Positions 1 through 8,018 of a stretch of DNA of 64,000 nt are shown here, piece by piece (position 1 is the first letter of the stretch; every line of letters starts with the position of its first letter). Under the pieces are notes generated by a model. It searched no databases. It was not told the origin of the DNA and worked only from the letters and a program-made list of their open reading frames with translations. Where the stretch lies: positions 868,001-932,000 of the forward strand of contig NZ_QBDT01000001.1 of assembly GCF_004124325.1 (NCBI RefSeq). Direction: 5' to 3'. The DNA is from Streptomyces sp. L2. Lineage in GTDB: Bacteria > Actinomycetota > Actinomycetes > Streptomycetales > Streptomycetaceae. The position numbers and the translations under genes were made by a program.

Positions 1-471
1 AAGGTGGCCCGCCGCACCGGTACGTCGACCGCGCTGGGCGCCCGGTTCGACATGGAGGTCGACGCGTTCCTGATCCTGGTGCTCAGCGTGTACGTGTCCA
101 CGCAACTGGGCGTGTGGGTACTGCTGATCGGCGGCATGCGCTACGCGTTCGTCGCCGCCGCCCGTGTCGCTCCGTGGCTGAACGCCCCGCTTCCGCCCTC
201 CTTCGCCCGCAAGACGGTCGCCGCGCTCCAGGGCATCTGCCTCCTGCTCGCCGGATCCCAACTCCTGCCGTACGCGGCGAACCTGACCGTCGTGGCGCTG
301 TCACTGGCCTCGCTGGTGTGGTCGTTCGGCCGGGACGTGCTGTGGCTGCGCCGCACCGCACGGACGGCGGTGGGGGTCACGGCCGCGGCCGCGGCCGCAG
401 TCGCCGAACGGCCGGATCCCGAGCGCGCGGCTTCCGAGCCGACGGCGGTCCTGGAGCCGGCGGCCCGCTGA
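1..471 (+). CDS. CDP-alcohol phosphatidyltransferase, 5'-truncated by the window
   Basis: Membrane enzyme of phospholipid head-group synthesis that moves a phosphatidyl group from a CDP-activated lipid to an alcohol acceptor. The frame is open from base 1, and the second half of the family signature D-G-x2-A-R-x8-G-x3-D-x3-D is visible: VARRTGTS, then GARFDMEVD with its two metal-binding aspartates, immediately inside the left edge. The start and the first Asp-Gly lie outside the window, so the GTG at base 4 is not a real start. Three hydrophobic stretches follow (near AFLILVLSVYV, VAALQGICLLL and LTVVALSLASLVW), then a charged Ala/Glu-rich tail. The acceptor alcohol cannot be told from this fragment. 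Confidence 0.85.
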   Translation, partial: KVARRTGTSTALGARFDMEVDAFLILVLSVYVSTQLGVWVLLIGGMRYAFVAAARVAPWLNAPLPPSFARKTVAALQGICLLLAGSQLLPYAANLTVVALSLASLVWSFGRDVLWLRRTARTAVGVTAAAAAAVAERPDPERAASEPTAVLEPAAR

Positions 472-544
472 GTACGACGGAGGGTGCGGGCCGGCTCACG
501 GGGGCCCGCTGAGCACGACGAGGGGGCGGGCCCGTTCATGCCGG
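463..544. repeat. Imperfect 41-bp tandem duplication over a stop codon
   Basis: Bases 463-503 and 504-544 are two imperfect copies of one segment. Each begins GCCCGCTGAG and carries an ACGACG block followed by a G-rich block. The first copy holds the real TGA of the phosphatidyltransferase gene and the second holds the same TGA again. This looks like a local duplication of the gene end; the second copy then forms the arm of the terminator hairpin. Confidence 0.6.
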
Positions 545-554
545 GCCCGCCCCC
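522..554. terminator. Hairpin terminator between convergent genes
   Basis: Perfect 13-bp GC stem (522-534 pairing with 542-554) with a 7-nt loop, followed on the plus strand by TTTACT. It lies between the plus-strand phosphatidyltransferase gene (stop at 471) and the minus-strand ycnI gene (stop at 576), so it can serve both. Confidence 0.8.
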
Positions 555-575
555 TTTACTCGTGCCATCCGCCCG

Positions 576-1316
576 CTAGGCTCGCCCCCCGCGGCCTCGG
601 ACGACCGCGAACCCGGCGGCGGCAAGCCCCAGCGCGCCGACGACCAGCCCGGCGATGCCGAGCCCGCGTGCGGTGGAGTCACTCGCCGCGGCGGCCTTGG
701 CCGTCGTGCCGTCACCGGCCTTCGAGGTGCTCTCCGGCCCACCCGTGGAGGCTGCCGAACCGGCCCCGCCCGCCCCGGCCGTGAGCTTCAGCGCCGGTGC
801 GGGGTTCTCCGGCTCCTCTCCTCCGGCCGGCTCCTCGATCCAGCGGACGACCTTGCCGTCGGAGTAGGTCTGCAGCGTCTTGAACGTCAGCGTGCCGGTG
901 TCGTCGGGCAGTTGGCCGAAGGCGACGTCGAAGTCCTCGTACTGTCCGGCGCCGATCTTCCCGCCGGTCCAGGTGATCTCGGAGACGGCGTCGGTGATGG
1001 TGCCGTCGTCGGTCTTGACCGGCTTCTTCAGCTTGGCGGTGGTCACCTTGGCCGTCCAGCCGTCCTGCGGGTGGACCAGGACGCCGAGGACCGGGTGGTC
1101 GGTGGGCAGGAAGACCTGCACCTTGGTGGTGGAGGCGGAGTCCTCCTCGTTGGGGACGCGGAAGGTGAGTACGCCGTCGGTGGCCCCCTTCGCGTAGCTC
1201 TCCGGGTGGACGGTGACGTGCGCGGAGGCGACCCCGGCGGCGGCGAACAGCCCCGCCGCGGCCAGGGCGGTGACAGTGCCGGCACGGCGCAGGGTGGTGC
1301 TGATGGACTGGGACAT
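576..1316 (-). CDS. ycnI: YcnI-family (DUF1775) copper-binding membrane-anchored protein
   Basis: 246 aa. A signal peptide of about 32 residues ends at SA before His33 (HVTVHPES), so the mature protein begins with the histidine that binds Cu(II) in characterised YcnI proteins. The DUF1775 beta-sandwich follows (about 33-170), then an Ala/Ser/Thr-rich linker and one C-terminal membrane helix (about 215-238) ending in Arg residues. It should therefore sit outside the cell, anchored by its C-terminus, and help deliver or buffer copper. It is the second gene of a minus-strand pair, 48 bp after a His/Met-rich membrane protein. The ATG at 1316 gives the right signal peptide but has no strong Shine-Dalgarno. 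Confidence 0.9.
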   Translation of the reverse strand: MSQSISTTLRRAGTVTALAAAGLFAAAGVASAHVTVHPESYAKGATDGVLTFRVPNEEDSASTTKVQVFLPTDHPVLGVLVHPQDGWTAKVTTAKLKKPVKTDDGTITDAVSEITWTGGKIGAGQYEDFDVAFGQLPDDTGTLTFKTLQTYSDGKVVRWIEEPAGGEEPENPAPALKLTAGAGGAGSAASTGGPESTSKAGDGTTAKAAAASDSTARGLGIAGLVVGALGLAAAGFAVVRGRGGRA

Positions 1317-1364
1317 GGGTGAGTGGATCTCCGTACGGGTGACGTGTGCGGGTGGTCGGTTCGG

Positions 1365-2009
1365 CTACGCCACCGTCACCGGGGGCCCACGACGACTCAC
1401 CGCGTGCCGGAGCAGGGCCGGACGGTACGGCGCCGGTCCGTCGGGCGTACCAACGGCCCGCCTGTCGCTCTCGGGCAGCGGTGCGTCCCGCCACCAGGCG
1501 ACGAGCCCGGGCACGAGCCGGCCGGCCCGCCGCAGCAACGCCCACAGCGCGGCCTCACCGCGCCGCAGCAGCCAGGAGGCGAGGAGGGCGGCGAGCAGAT
1601 GGGCGGCGGAGGCGTGCCCGGTGAGGGCATGGGCGGTGACCGCGTGGCCGGTGTGCGCGGCCGGCGTCCCCATCCCCGGCATCATGTGGCCGGCCATGAC
1701 GGAATCGCCCATGGAACGGCCGGACATGCCCGCCCCGGCGTGGGCCGCTGCGCTGATCCGGGACGCCGCGTCGAAGGCGACGTGCAGCCCCGCCTGCGTG
1801 AGCAGCATGGCCGCCCCGATCCCGGCGAGCGACCGCTCACGTCCGCCGAGCAGCCAGCACACCGCGGACACGGCGAGGAACCCGGCCCCGTCGGCCCACA
1901 GCGGCGGCAGATCCCCCATCGCGAGCCCGTGCCCGGCGGCGGCCAGCAGCACGCACACCGCGGCGAACACCGCGGCCCGCAGGCTCCGCACGGCCGCCGA
2001 CACGCTCAT
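1365..2009 (-). CDS. His/Met-rich polytopic membrane protein, probable copper partner of YcnI
   Basis: 214 aa, not assigned to a named family. Several hydrophobic segments (near AAVFAAVCVLLAAAG, GAGFLAVSAVCWLL, LAGIGAAMLLTQAGL and LLAALLASWLL) flank a central stretch of about 50 residues rich in His and Met (GHMMPGMG, HTGHAV, HALTGHAS). Clusters like this are usual for copper-handling membrane proteins. It lies just upstream of ycnI on the same strand, so a role in copper import or distribution is inferred. The ATG at 2009 is chosen because GGAG lies 11 nt upstream; a GTG at 2027 is possible but lacks this site. The C-terminal tail is polar and basic. Confidence 0.65.
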   Translation of the reverse strand: MSVSAAVRSLRAAVFAAVCVLLAAAGHGLAMGDLPPLWADGAGFLAVSAVCWLLGGRERSLAGIGAAMLLTQAGLHVAFDAASRISAAAHAGAGMSGRSMGDSVMAGHMMPGMGTPAAHTGHAVTAHALTGHASAAHLLAALLASWLLRRGEAALWALLRRAGRLVPGLVAWWRDAPLPESDRRAVGTPDGPAPYRPALLRHAVSRRGPPVTVA

Positions 2010-2060
2010 CGCGAGCGATCCTCCCACGCCGGGGTGATACGTACGGCACGGACGCCCCGT

Positions 2061-2330
2061 TCAGGCCGCCACAGACCGGCACGGCGAGGTCTCAGGCCGC
2101 CGCCGCCCGACACAGGTCGACTTCAGACCGCCACCGACCGGCCCGCCGGGCCTCGGGCCCGCCACCAGCCGGCACGGCGGCTCTCGGCCGCCACCCACCG
2201 GCCCGCCGCGTCTCGGGCCCGCCACCAGCCAGTCCGCAGGGTCTCAGGCCCGCCACCGACCACCCTGCCGGATCTCAGGCCCGCCACCACCCGGCACGGC
2301 GAATCTCAGATCGCCACCGGCCGGACACGG
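2061..2330. repeat. Nine-copy degenerate 29-31 bp tandem repeat, intergenic
   Basis: Nine head-to-tail imperfect units begin near 2061, 2092, 2123, 2153, 2184, 2213, 2244, 2275 and 2306. Each starts TCAGG or TCGGG followed by CCGCCACC and usually a CCGGC block. Units are 29-31 bp with no unique spacers. The period is not a multiple of three, and no good ORF matches it. The array fills the gap between the start of the copper-related pair and the end of the xdhC gene; nothing else is visible there. Confidence 0.75.
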
Positions 2331-2341
2331 GTGGGTGGGTG

Positions 2342-3484
2342 TCACGCGGCCGAAGCGGTCCCCCGGTCCCCTCCGTCCCGGTGGATCGGTGTGTCCGCGC
2401 CGGTGAGCGGGGTGCCGGTGCCGCCGCGGCGGGCCGCGACGATCTCCGCGGCGATGGACAGGGCCGTCTCCTCGGGTGTGCGGGCGCCGAGGTCGAGGCC
2501 GATGGGCGACCTGAGCCGCGCCAGTTCGGTCTCGCTCACGCCGACCTCGCGCAGCCGCCGTTCGCGGTCGGCGTGGGTGCGGCGGGAGCCCATGGCACCG
2601 ACGAACGCGGCCGGCCCGCGCAGCGCCTCCTTCAGCAGGGGTACGTCGAACTTGGCGTCGTGGGTGAGGACGCACAGCACGGTGCGGGCGTCGGTCCCGG
2701 TGCGGCGCAGGTAGCGGTGCGGCCAGTCGACGACGACCTCGTCGGCGTCCGGGAAGCGGGCCCGGGTGGCGAAGACGGGGCGGGCGTCGCAGACGGTGAC
2801 GCGGTAGCCGAGGAACTTCCCGGCCCGCACCAGGGCCACGGCGAAGTCGACCGCCCCGAAGACGATCATGTGGGGCGGGGGCACGCTGGACTCGACGAGC
2901 AGGGTGAGTCCGCCCGGGCAGTGGCTGCCGTCCTCCGCGATCTCCACCGTGCCGGTGCGGCCCAGGTCCAGCAGGGCGCGGGCCCGCTCCGCGGCCGCGC
3001 GGTCCAGCCCGGACTGTCCGCCGAACCCGCCGTCGTACGCCCCGTCGGGGCCCACGTACAGGGCGCGGCCGAGGAGTCCGGCCGGGCCCCGTACGACGCG
3101 GGCGACGGCGGCCGGCCGGCCGGAGGCGGCTGCCGTCATCGCCGTACGGAGGACGTCCCGGGCGGGGGCGGAGGCGCCGAGCGGGGTGACCATGATGTCG
3201 AGGACTCCGCCGCAGGTGAGGCCCACGGCGAAGGCGTCCTCGTCGCTGTAGCCGAAGCGTTCGACCACGGTGCGGCCGTCGGCCAGTGCCTCCCGGCACA
3301 TGTCGTAGACCGCTCCCTCCACGCAGCCGCCGGAGACCGAGCCGATGACCGTGCCGTCGCTGTCGACGGCGAGGGCGGCGCCGGGGCCGCGCGGCGCGCT
3401 GCCGCCGACGGCGACCACGGTGGCCACCGCGAACTCCCGGCCGTCCGCCAGCCAGTCGCGCAGCTCGTCGGCGAGGTCAAGCAC
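2342..3484 (-). CDS. xdhC: XdhC/CoxI-family molybdenum-cofactor maturation factor
   Basis: 380 aa. XdhC/PaoD-type chaperones bind the molybdenum cofactor, promote its sulfuration and insert it into the catalytic subunit of xanthine-oxidase-family enzymes. The N-terminal XdhC/CoxI domain carries GGSAPRGPGA and SVSGGCVEG (about 25-60) and LTCGG; the C-terminal XdhC Rossmann-like domain carries HMIVFGAVDFA and FVGAMGSRRTH (about 175-340). The GTG at 3484 overlaps the end of the large-subunit gene by 8 bp, so the two are probably translationally coupled. As the last gene of the operon behind the three enzyme subunits, it fits PaoD of the E. coli paoABCD operon. Confidence 0.9.
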   Translation of the reverse strand: MLDLADELRDWLADGREFAVATVVAVGGSAPRGPGAALAVDSDGTVIGSVSGGCVEGAVYDMCREALADGRTVVERFGYSDEDAFAVGLTCGGVLDIMVTPLGASAPARDVLRTAMTAAASGRPAAVARVVRGPAGLLGRALYVGPDGAYDGGFGGQSGLDRAAAERARALLDLGRTGTVEIAEDGSHCPGGLTLLVESSVPPPHMIVFGAVDFAVALVRAGKFLGYRVTVCDARPVFATRARFPDADEVVVDWPHRYLRRTGTDARTVLCVLTHDAKFDVPLLKEALRGPAAFVGAMGSRRTHADRERRLREVGVSETELARLRSPIGLDLGARTPEETALSIAAEIVAARRGGTGTPLTGADTPIHRDGGDRGTASAA

Positions 3485-5645
3485 GCGGGGCTCCGGCTCC
3501 CTGGGCCCGCAGTACCCGGTCGGGGCGGATGGGCAGGTGGCGGTGGCGTACGCCGGTCGCGTGCCAGACGGCGTTGGCGACGGCCGCGGCGGCGCCCACG
3601 ATGCCGACCTCGCCGACGCCCTTGATGCCGACCGGGTCCTCTGGGTCGGGGTCGTCGATCCAGTCGGCCTCGACGGACTGCACGTCGGCGTGGGTGGCGA
3701 CGTGGTAGCCGGCGAGGTCGGCCGCGTAGAGGCCGCCGGTGGCCCGGTCCCGGACCGCCTCCTCGTGCAGGGCCATGGAGATGCCCCAGATCATGCCGCC
3801 GACGAGCTGGTTGCGGGCGGTGAGCGGGTTGACGATCCGGCCGGCCGCGAAGACGCCGAGCATCCGGCGGACCCGGACCTCGCCGGTCGCGGGGTCCACG
3901 GCGACCTCGGCGAACTGCGCGCCGTAGGAGTGGCGTTCCTTCTGCGCGAGGGCGCCGAGGGCCGCGGTGGTGTCGGAGCGGACGGTGATGCCCTCGGGCG
4001 GGACGTCGGTGCCGAGCGCGAGCCGTTCGCGCAGTTCCCCGGCCGCGGCGTTGATGGCCCACGCCCAGGAGCGGGTGCCCATCGAGCCGCCGGCGAGCAT
4101 GGCGGGGCCGAAGTCGCTGTCGCCGATGCGCACTCGTACGCGGTCCACGGGCACCCGGAGGGCGTCGGCGGCGATGAGGGTGAGCGCCGTACGGGCGCCG
4201 GTGCCGATGTCGGCGGCGGCGATCCGCACGGTGAACGTGCCGTCCGGCTCCGCCGTGGCCAGCGCCGTCGACGGGCCGGCCCCCGAGTGGAAGGAGGCGC
4301 CCGCCACCCCGGTGCCGAGGAGCCAGCGGCCGTCGCGGCGCACGGCGGGGCGCGGGTCGCGGTCGGCCCAGCCGAACCTGCGGGCGCCCTCGTGGAAGCA
4401 GCCGAGCAGGTTGCGGGTGCTGAACGGCAGCCCGGAGACCGGTCCCCGGTCGGGTTCGTTGCGCACGCGCAGTTCGATCGGGTCCAGGCCGCATTTCTCG
4501 GCGAGTTCGTCGAGCGCCGACTCCAGCGCGAACGAGCCGGGTGCCTCGCCGGGCGCCCGCATGAAGGTCGGGGTCGGCACGTCCAGGGGGACGACAAGGT
4601 TGGCCGTGTGGTGGGCGGCGGCGTCGTACATCACCCGGGGGACGCCGGCGCTCGGCTCGACGAACTGGTGCACGGTCGAGGTCTGGTTCACGGAGCGGTG
4701 CTCCACCGCACGCAGCCGTCCGTCGGCGTCGGCGCCCAGCCTCAGGCGCTGCGCGGTGGGGCTGCGGTAGCCGGTGAGCGTGAACATCTGACGGCGGGTC
4801 AGGACGACGCGTACCGGGCGTTCGAGGACACGGGCCGCCATCACCGCGGCGACCTGGTGGGCGCGCAGCCCCTTGCTGCCGAAGCCGCCGCCGATGTGCT
4901 CGGAGCGCACCCGGACCGCGCTCGGGTCGAGGGAGAACATCTTGGAGAGTTCGCCCTGCACCCAAGTGGTGCCCTGGTTGGAGTCGACGAGTTCGAGCCG
5001 GTCGCCGTCCCAGCGGGCGGTCGCGGCGTGCGGCTCCATCATGCTGTGGTGCTCTTCGGGGGTGGTGTACTCGGCGTCCACGACGTGCGTGGAGGCGGCG
5101 AGTTCGGCCTCCAGGTCGCCCTTCTCCGTCACGCCGGGCAGGACACCGTCGGCCGCGCGCGCCTCGGGGCGGTCCCCGGAGAAGTCGGTGTCGTGCGGCT
5201 GTTGTTCGTAGTGGACGACGAGTGACTCGGCGGCCTCGCGGGCCTGTTCGGAGGTCTCGGCGACGACGAGCGCCACCGGCCAGCCGAGATGCGGCACGCG
5301 GTCGTTCTGGAAGACGGTCGAGGTCGGGTCCGGCGGGCCCATCATGCCCATGTACTGGGTCTCGACGCGCGGGGCGTTGCCGTGGTGCAGGACGGCGCGC
5401 ACGCCGGGCATGGCGAGGACGGGTTCGGTGTCGACGGACGTGATGCGGCCGCGGGCGACGGTGGACAGCACCAGCCAGCCGAACGCGAGGTCGGCGAACG
5501 GGATCTCCCCGGCGTAGCGGGCCGCGCCGGTGACCTTGTCGCGGCCCTCGACCCGGGTATGGGCGGTGCCGACGACACCGGGCAGCGTCGTGGCCTGGGG
5601 GGTGGTGCCGGTGGGTGTCGCGGTGCCGGTCGTGGTGGTGGTCAT
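3477..5645 (-). CDS. paoC: PaoC/YagR-type molybdopterin-binding large subunit of aldehyde oxidoreductase
   Basis: 722 aa catalytic subunit of a xanthine-oxidase-family enzyme, which hydroxylates aldehydes to acids at a molybdenum cofactor. An N-terminal aldehyde-oxidase hammerhead domain (about 30-145: HTRVEGRDKVTGAARYAGEIP) is followed by the two molybdopterin-binding domains (HIGGGFGSKG, FMRAPGEAPGSFALE, GGSMGTRSW). The catalytic base is the Glu in GVGEVGIVGAA near the C-terminus. Length and domain order match PaoC/YagR rather than the single-chain eukaryotic enzymes. The ATG overlaps the TGA of the FAD-subunit gene (ATGA at 5642-5645). A Thr/Pro-rich N-terminal extension of about 20 residues precedes the domain. 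The physiological aldehyde cannot be read from sequence. Confidence 0.93.
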   Translation of the reverse strand: MTTTTTGTATPTGTTPQATTLPGVVGTAHTRVEGRDKVTGAARYAGEIPFADLAFGWLVLSTVARGRITSVDTEPVLAMPGVRAVLHHGNAPRVETQYMGMMGPPDPTSTVFQNDRVPHLGWPVALVVAETSEQAREAAESLVVHYEQQPHDTDFSGDRPEARAADGVLPGVTEKGDLEAELAASTHVVDAEYTTPEEHHSMMEPHAATARWDGDRLELVDSNQGTTWVQGELSKMFSLDPSAVRVRSEHIGGGFGSKGLRAHQVAAVMAARVLERPVRVVLTRRQMFTLTGYRSPTAQRLRLGADADGRLRAVEHRSVNQTSTVHQFVEPSAGVPRVMYDAAAHHTANLVVPLDVPTPTFMRAPGEAPGSFALESALDELAEKCGLDPIELRVRNEPDRGPVSGLPFSTRNLLGCFHEGARRFGWADRDPRPAVRRDGRWLLGTGVAGASFHSGAGPSTALATAEPDGTFTVRIAAADIGTGARTALTLIAADALRVPVDRVRVRIGDSDFGPAMLAGGSMGTRSWAWAINAAAGELRERLALGTDVPPEGITVRSDTTAALGALAQKERHSYGAQFAEVAVDPATGEVRVRRMLGVFAAGRIVNPLTARNQLVGGMIWGISMALHEEAVRDRATGGLYAADLAGYHVATHADVQSVEADWIDDPDPEDPVGIKGVGEVGIVGAAAAVANAVWHATGVRHRHLPIRPDRVLRAQGAGAPRA

Positions 5646-6634
5646 CGGGCGGCCTCCTCGGCGAGTTCGGTGAGCACGGCCACCACGAGGTTGCGCATCA
5701 GCGTCACCTTGTACGTGTTGTCGCGCAGCGGCCGGGCGGCGGCCAGTTCGGCGTCCGCGGCGGCGGCGAAGGTGTCGGCGCCGGCCGGTGCCCCGGTCAG
5801 GACGCGTTCGGCGGCGCGGGCCCGCCAGGGCCGGGAGGCGACCGCGCCGAGGGCGAGCCGCACCTCGCGTACGACGCCGTCGTCGACGTCGAGCGCGGCG
5901 GCGACCGAGCCGATCGCGAAGGCGTACGAGGCGCGTTCGCGGACCTTGCGGTAGCGGGAGCGGGCGGCGACCGGGGCGGGCGGCAGGGTGACGCCCGTGA
6001 TCAGGGCGCCCGGCGGCAGGACGGTCTCCCGGTGCGGGGTGTCTCCGACGGGCGGGTAGAAGCCGTCGAGCGGCGACTCACCGGGGCCGTCGGCGGTCTC
6101 GTAGTGGACGACGGCGTCGAGCGCGGCCAGTGCCACGCCCATGTCCGAGGGGTGTACGGCGACGCAGTGGTCGGAGGCGCCGAGGATGGCGTGGTTGTGG
6201 TGCTCGCCCTCCAGGGCGGGGCAACCGCTGCCGGGGACCCGCTTGTTGCAGGGCTTGGTCACGTCGGTGAAGTAGCCGCAGCGGGTGCGCTGGAGCAGGT
6301 TGCCGCCGACGGTGGCCATGTTGCGCAGCTGCCCGGAGGCGCCGGCAAGGACGGCCTGGGTGAGCAGCGGGTAGCGGCGGCGGATCTCGGGGTGGGCGGC
6401 GAGGTCGCTGTTGGTGACGGTGGCGCCGATGCGCAGCCCGCCGTCCGGGGTGGACTCGATGTGGTCCAGGGGCAGTTCGCGGACGTCCACGAGGCGGGCG
6501 GGGCGTTCGACGCCGGCCTTCATCAGGTCGACGAGGTTGGTGCCGCCGCCGAGGAAGCGTGCGTCCGGGTCGGCGCCGAGGAGGGCGACGGCGCCGGAGA
6601 CGTCACCGGCGCGCTGGTAGGCGAACTCCTTCAT
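5642..6634 (-). CDS. paoB: PaoB/YagS-type FAD-binding subunit with extra iron-sulfur cysteines
   Basis: 330 aa FAD-binding electron-transfer subunit. The FAD loops are visible as FLGGGTNLVDLMK (near 27-39) and ATVGGNLLQRTRC (near 105-117). Next comes the feature that separates the PaoB group from other xanthine-oxidase FAD subunits: an insertion with four cysteines (TRCGYF, KPCNKR, GSGC, SDHC, about residues 117-160). In E. coli PaoB such an insertion holds an additional [4Fe-4S] cluster. The ATG at 6634 sits in an ATGA overlap with the iron-sulfur subunit gene; longer frames upstream are only read-through of that gene in another frame. The CO_deh_flav_C-like domain follows (about 220-325). 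Confidence 0.93.
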   Translation of the reverse strand: MKEFAYQRAGDVSGAVALLGADPDARFLGGGTNLVDLMKAGVERPARLVDVRELPLDHIESTPDGGLRIGATVTNSDLAAHPEIRRRYPLLTQAVLAGASGQLRNMATVGGNLLQRTRCGYFTDVTKPCNKRVPGSGCPALEGEHHNHAILGASDHCVAVHPSDMGVALAALDAVVHYETADGPGESPLDGFYPPVGDTPHRETVLPPGALITGVTLPPAPVAARSRYRKVRERASYAFAIGSVAAALDVDDGVVREVRLALGAVASRPWRARAAERVLTGAPAGADTFAAAADAELAAARPLRDNTYKVTLMRNLVVAVLTELAEEAAR

Positions 6635-7170
6635 GCCGTCGCCTCCGCGTCCGCCGCGCGGGAGACCGCCTGGACGATGGACATGTAGGCGGCGCAGCGG
6701 CACAGGTTGCCGCTCATCCGTTCCCGGATCTCCTCGGGGCTGAGCGGTGGTGGCCCGGCCTCGGGGCGGACGTCGTCGGTGACGGCGCTCGGCCAGCCGG
6801 CCGCGTGCTCCTCGATCACCGCGACCGCCGAACAGATCTGTCCGGGCGTGCAGTAGCCGCACTGGTAGCCGTCGAGGTCGAGGAAGGCCTGCTGCACCGG
6901 GTGCAACTCCTCGCCGCGTGCGAGCCCTTCGACGGTGGTGACCTCACGTCCCTCGGCCGCGACGGCGAGATTCAGACAGGACAGCGACCGGCGCCCGTCG
7001 ATCAGGACGGTGCAGGCGCCGCACTGGCCGTGGTCGCAGCCCTTCTTGCTGCCGGTGAGATCGAGCCGCTCGCGCAGGGCGTCGAGGAGGGTGGTGCGGT
7101 GGTCGACGGTCAGCGGGTACTTCTCGCCGTTGATCTTCAGGGTGACGGCGCTGGACGTCGAGGGTGCCAT
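6631..7170 (-). CDS. paoA: PaoA/YagT-type [2Fe-2S] subunit of aldehyde oxidoreductase
   Basis: 179 aa. The N-terminal plant-type [2Fe-2S] domain has CDHGQCGACTVLIDG and a distal SC; the C-terminal domain binds the second cluster through CGYCTPGQI and NLCRC. These clusters pass electrons from molybdenum to FAD. It is the first gene of a four-gene operon (paoA-paoB-paoC-xdhC) with overlapping or coupled starts throughout. The ATG at 7170 follows a weak AAGAAG. E. coli PaoA has a Tat signal, but no twin-arginine signal is visible here, so the enzyme is probably cytoplasmic. Transcription starts in the divergent 270-bp region that holds two TetR-type palindromes. Confidence 0.93.
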   Translation of the reverse strand: MAPSTSSAVTLKINGEKYPLTVDHRTTLLDALRERLDLTGSKKGCDHGQCGACTVLIDGRRSLSCLNLAVAAEGREVTTVEGLARGEELHPVQQAFLDLDGYQCGYCTPGQICSAVAVIEEHAAGWPSAVTDDVRPEAGPPPLSPEEIRERMSGNLCRCAAYMSIVQAVSRAADAEATA

Positions 7171-7335
7171 GATCAGCTTCTTTCGTGTATCCGGGACACG
7201 CGGGTGGGGAGCACACGGGGAAGGAACGCTCAGAGCGGTCGGCATGGGGTCGGAACGCGTCGGGTCACATCGGGGGGCGCGCGCGGCGCCGGGCGCCGGA
7301 GGACCCGCGCATGGCGGAAAAGCGCTGCCCACCGC

Positions 7336-7397
7336 TAGGATGGGGGTCAACCGGACAGCTGTCCGGTATCGCGAAAACCTACCGGACACCTGTCCGC
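7336..7397. promoter_or_regulatory. Twin palindromic operators between paoA and tetR
   Basis: A perfect 16-bp palindrome, CCGGACAGCTGTCCGG, lies at 7351-7366, and a second near-perfect copy, CCGGACACCTGTCCGC, at 7382-7397. Their centres are 31 bp apart, close to three helical turns, so two dimers would bind the same face. A TAGGAT box at 7336-7341 resembles a streptomycete -10 element for tetR, and TTGACC on the minus strand (7345-7350) abuts the first palindrome. These are the likely sites for autorepression by the adjacent TetR protein and for control of the pao operon. Confidence 0.75.
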
Positions 7398-7439
7398 TTA
7401 GCAAGAGCGGGACCTCCGGGACACCCGAGGGGAGGACGA

Positions 7440-8018
7440 ATGGGTGCGGGCAAGGACGCTCCCCTGCGCTCGGACGCGCAGCGCAACCGCGAGCGCATCC
7501 TGGAGGTGGCGCTGGCCGAGCTGACCCGCTGCGCGGACGCGCCGCTCAGCCTGATCGCCCGGAAGGCGGGTGTCGGTCAGGGCACGTTCTACCGCAACTT
7601 CCCCAACCGCGAGGCCCTCGTCCTGGAGATCTACCGGCACGAGATGCAGCAGGTCGCCGACAGCGCGGCCTGCCTGCTGGCGCACCGGGAACCGGACCGG
7701 GCCCTGCGCGAGTGGATGGACCGGCTCGCCCGCTTCGCGATGACCAAGGCGGGCCTCGCCGAGGCGATCCGCCAGGCCACCACCGGCCCGGGCAGCCCCG
7801 GCCGGCCGGCCCCCACCCCCCTGACGTCCGCCGCCGAACTCCTCCTCCGCGCCTGCGAGGACGCCGGCGCCATCCGCCCCGGCGTCACCGGCGACGACTT
7901 CGTCCTCGCCATCTCCGGCCTGTGGATGCTGCCCCCGGACGACGACTGGCAGGAGCGCGCCACCCGCCTTCTGGACCTGGTGATGGACGGGCTCCGCGCG
8001 GGGGCACCCGGGCGCTGA
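7440..8018 (+). CDS. TetR-family regulator, probable repressor of the pao operon
   Basis: 192 aa. The N-terminal TetR DNA-binding domain is clear: RSDAQRNRERILEVALAEL, then the helix-turn-helix LSLIARKAGVGQGTFYRNFPNREALVLEIYRHE (about 35-68). The variable C-terminal half (about 75-190) would bind an unknown ligand, plausibly an aldehyde or related compound given the divergent aldehyde oxidoreductase. The ATG at 7440 is preceded by GGGGAGG at good spacing; longer in-frame extensions run through the operators and are rejected. Two CCGGACA/TGTCCGG palindromes lie 40-90 bp upstream and fit TetR autoregulation. A hairpin at 8181-8199 may end the transcript. Confidence 0.9.
   Translation: MGAGKDAPLRSDAQRNRERILEVALAELTRCADAPLSLIARKAGVGQGTFYRNFPNREALVLEIYRHEMQQVADSAACLLAHREPDRALREWMDRLARFAMTKAGLAEAIRQATTGPGSPGRPAPTPLTSAAELLLRACEDAGAIRPGVTGDDFVLAISGLWMLPPDDDWQERATRLLDLVMDGLRAGAPGR

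Noticed and set aside
2061..2330. Possible CRISPR array
   Set aside because: Units are contiguous, degenerate and without unique spacers; no cas genes are near.
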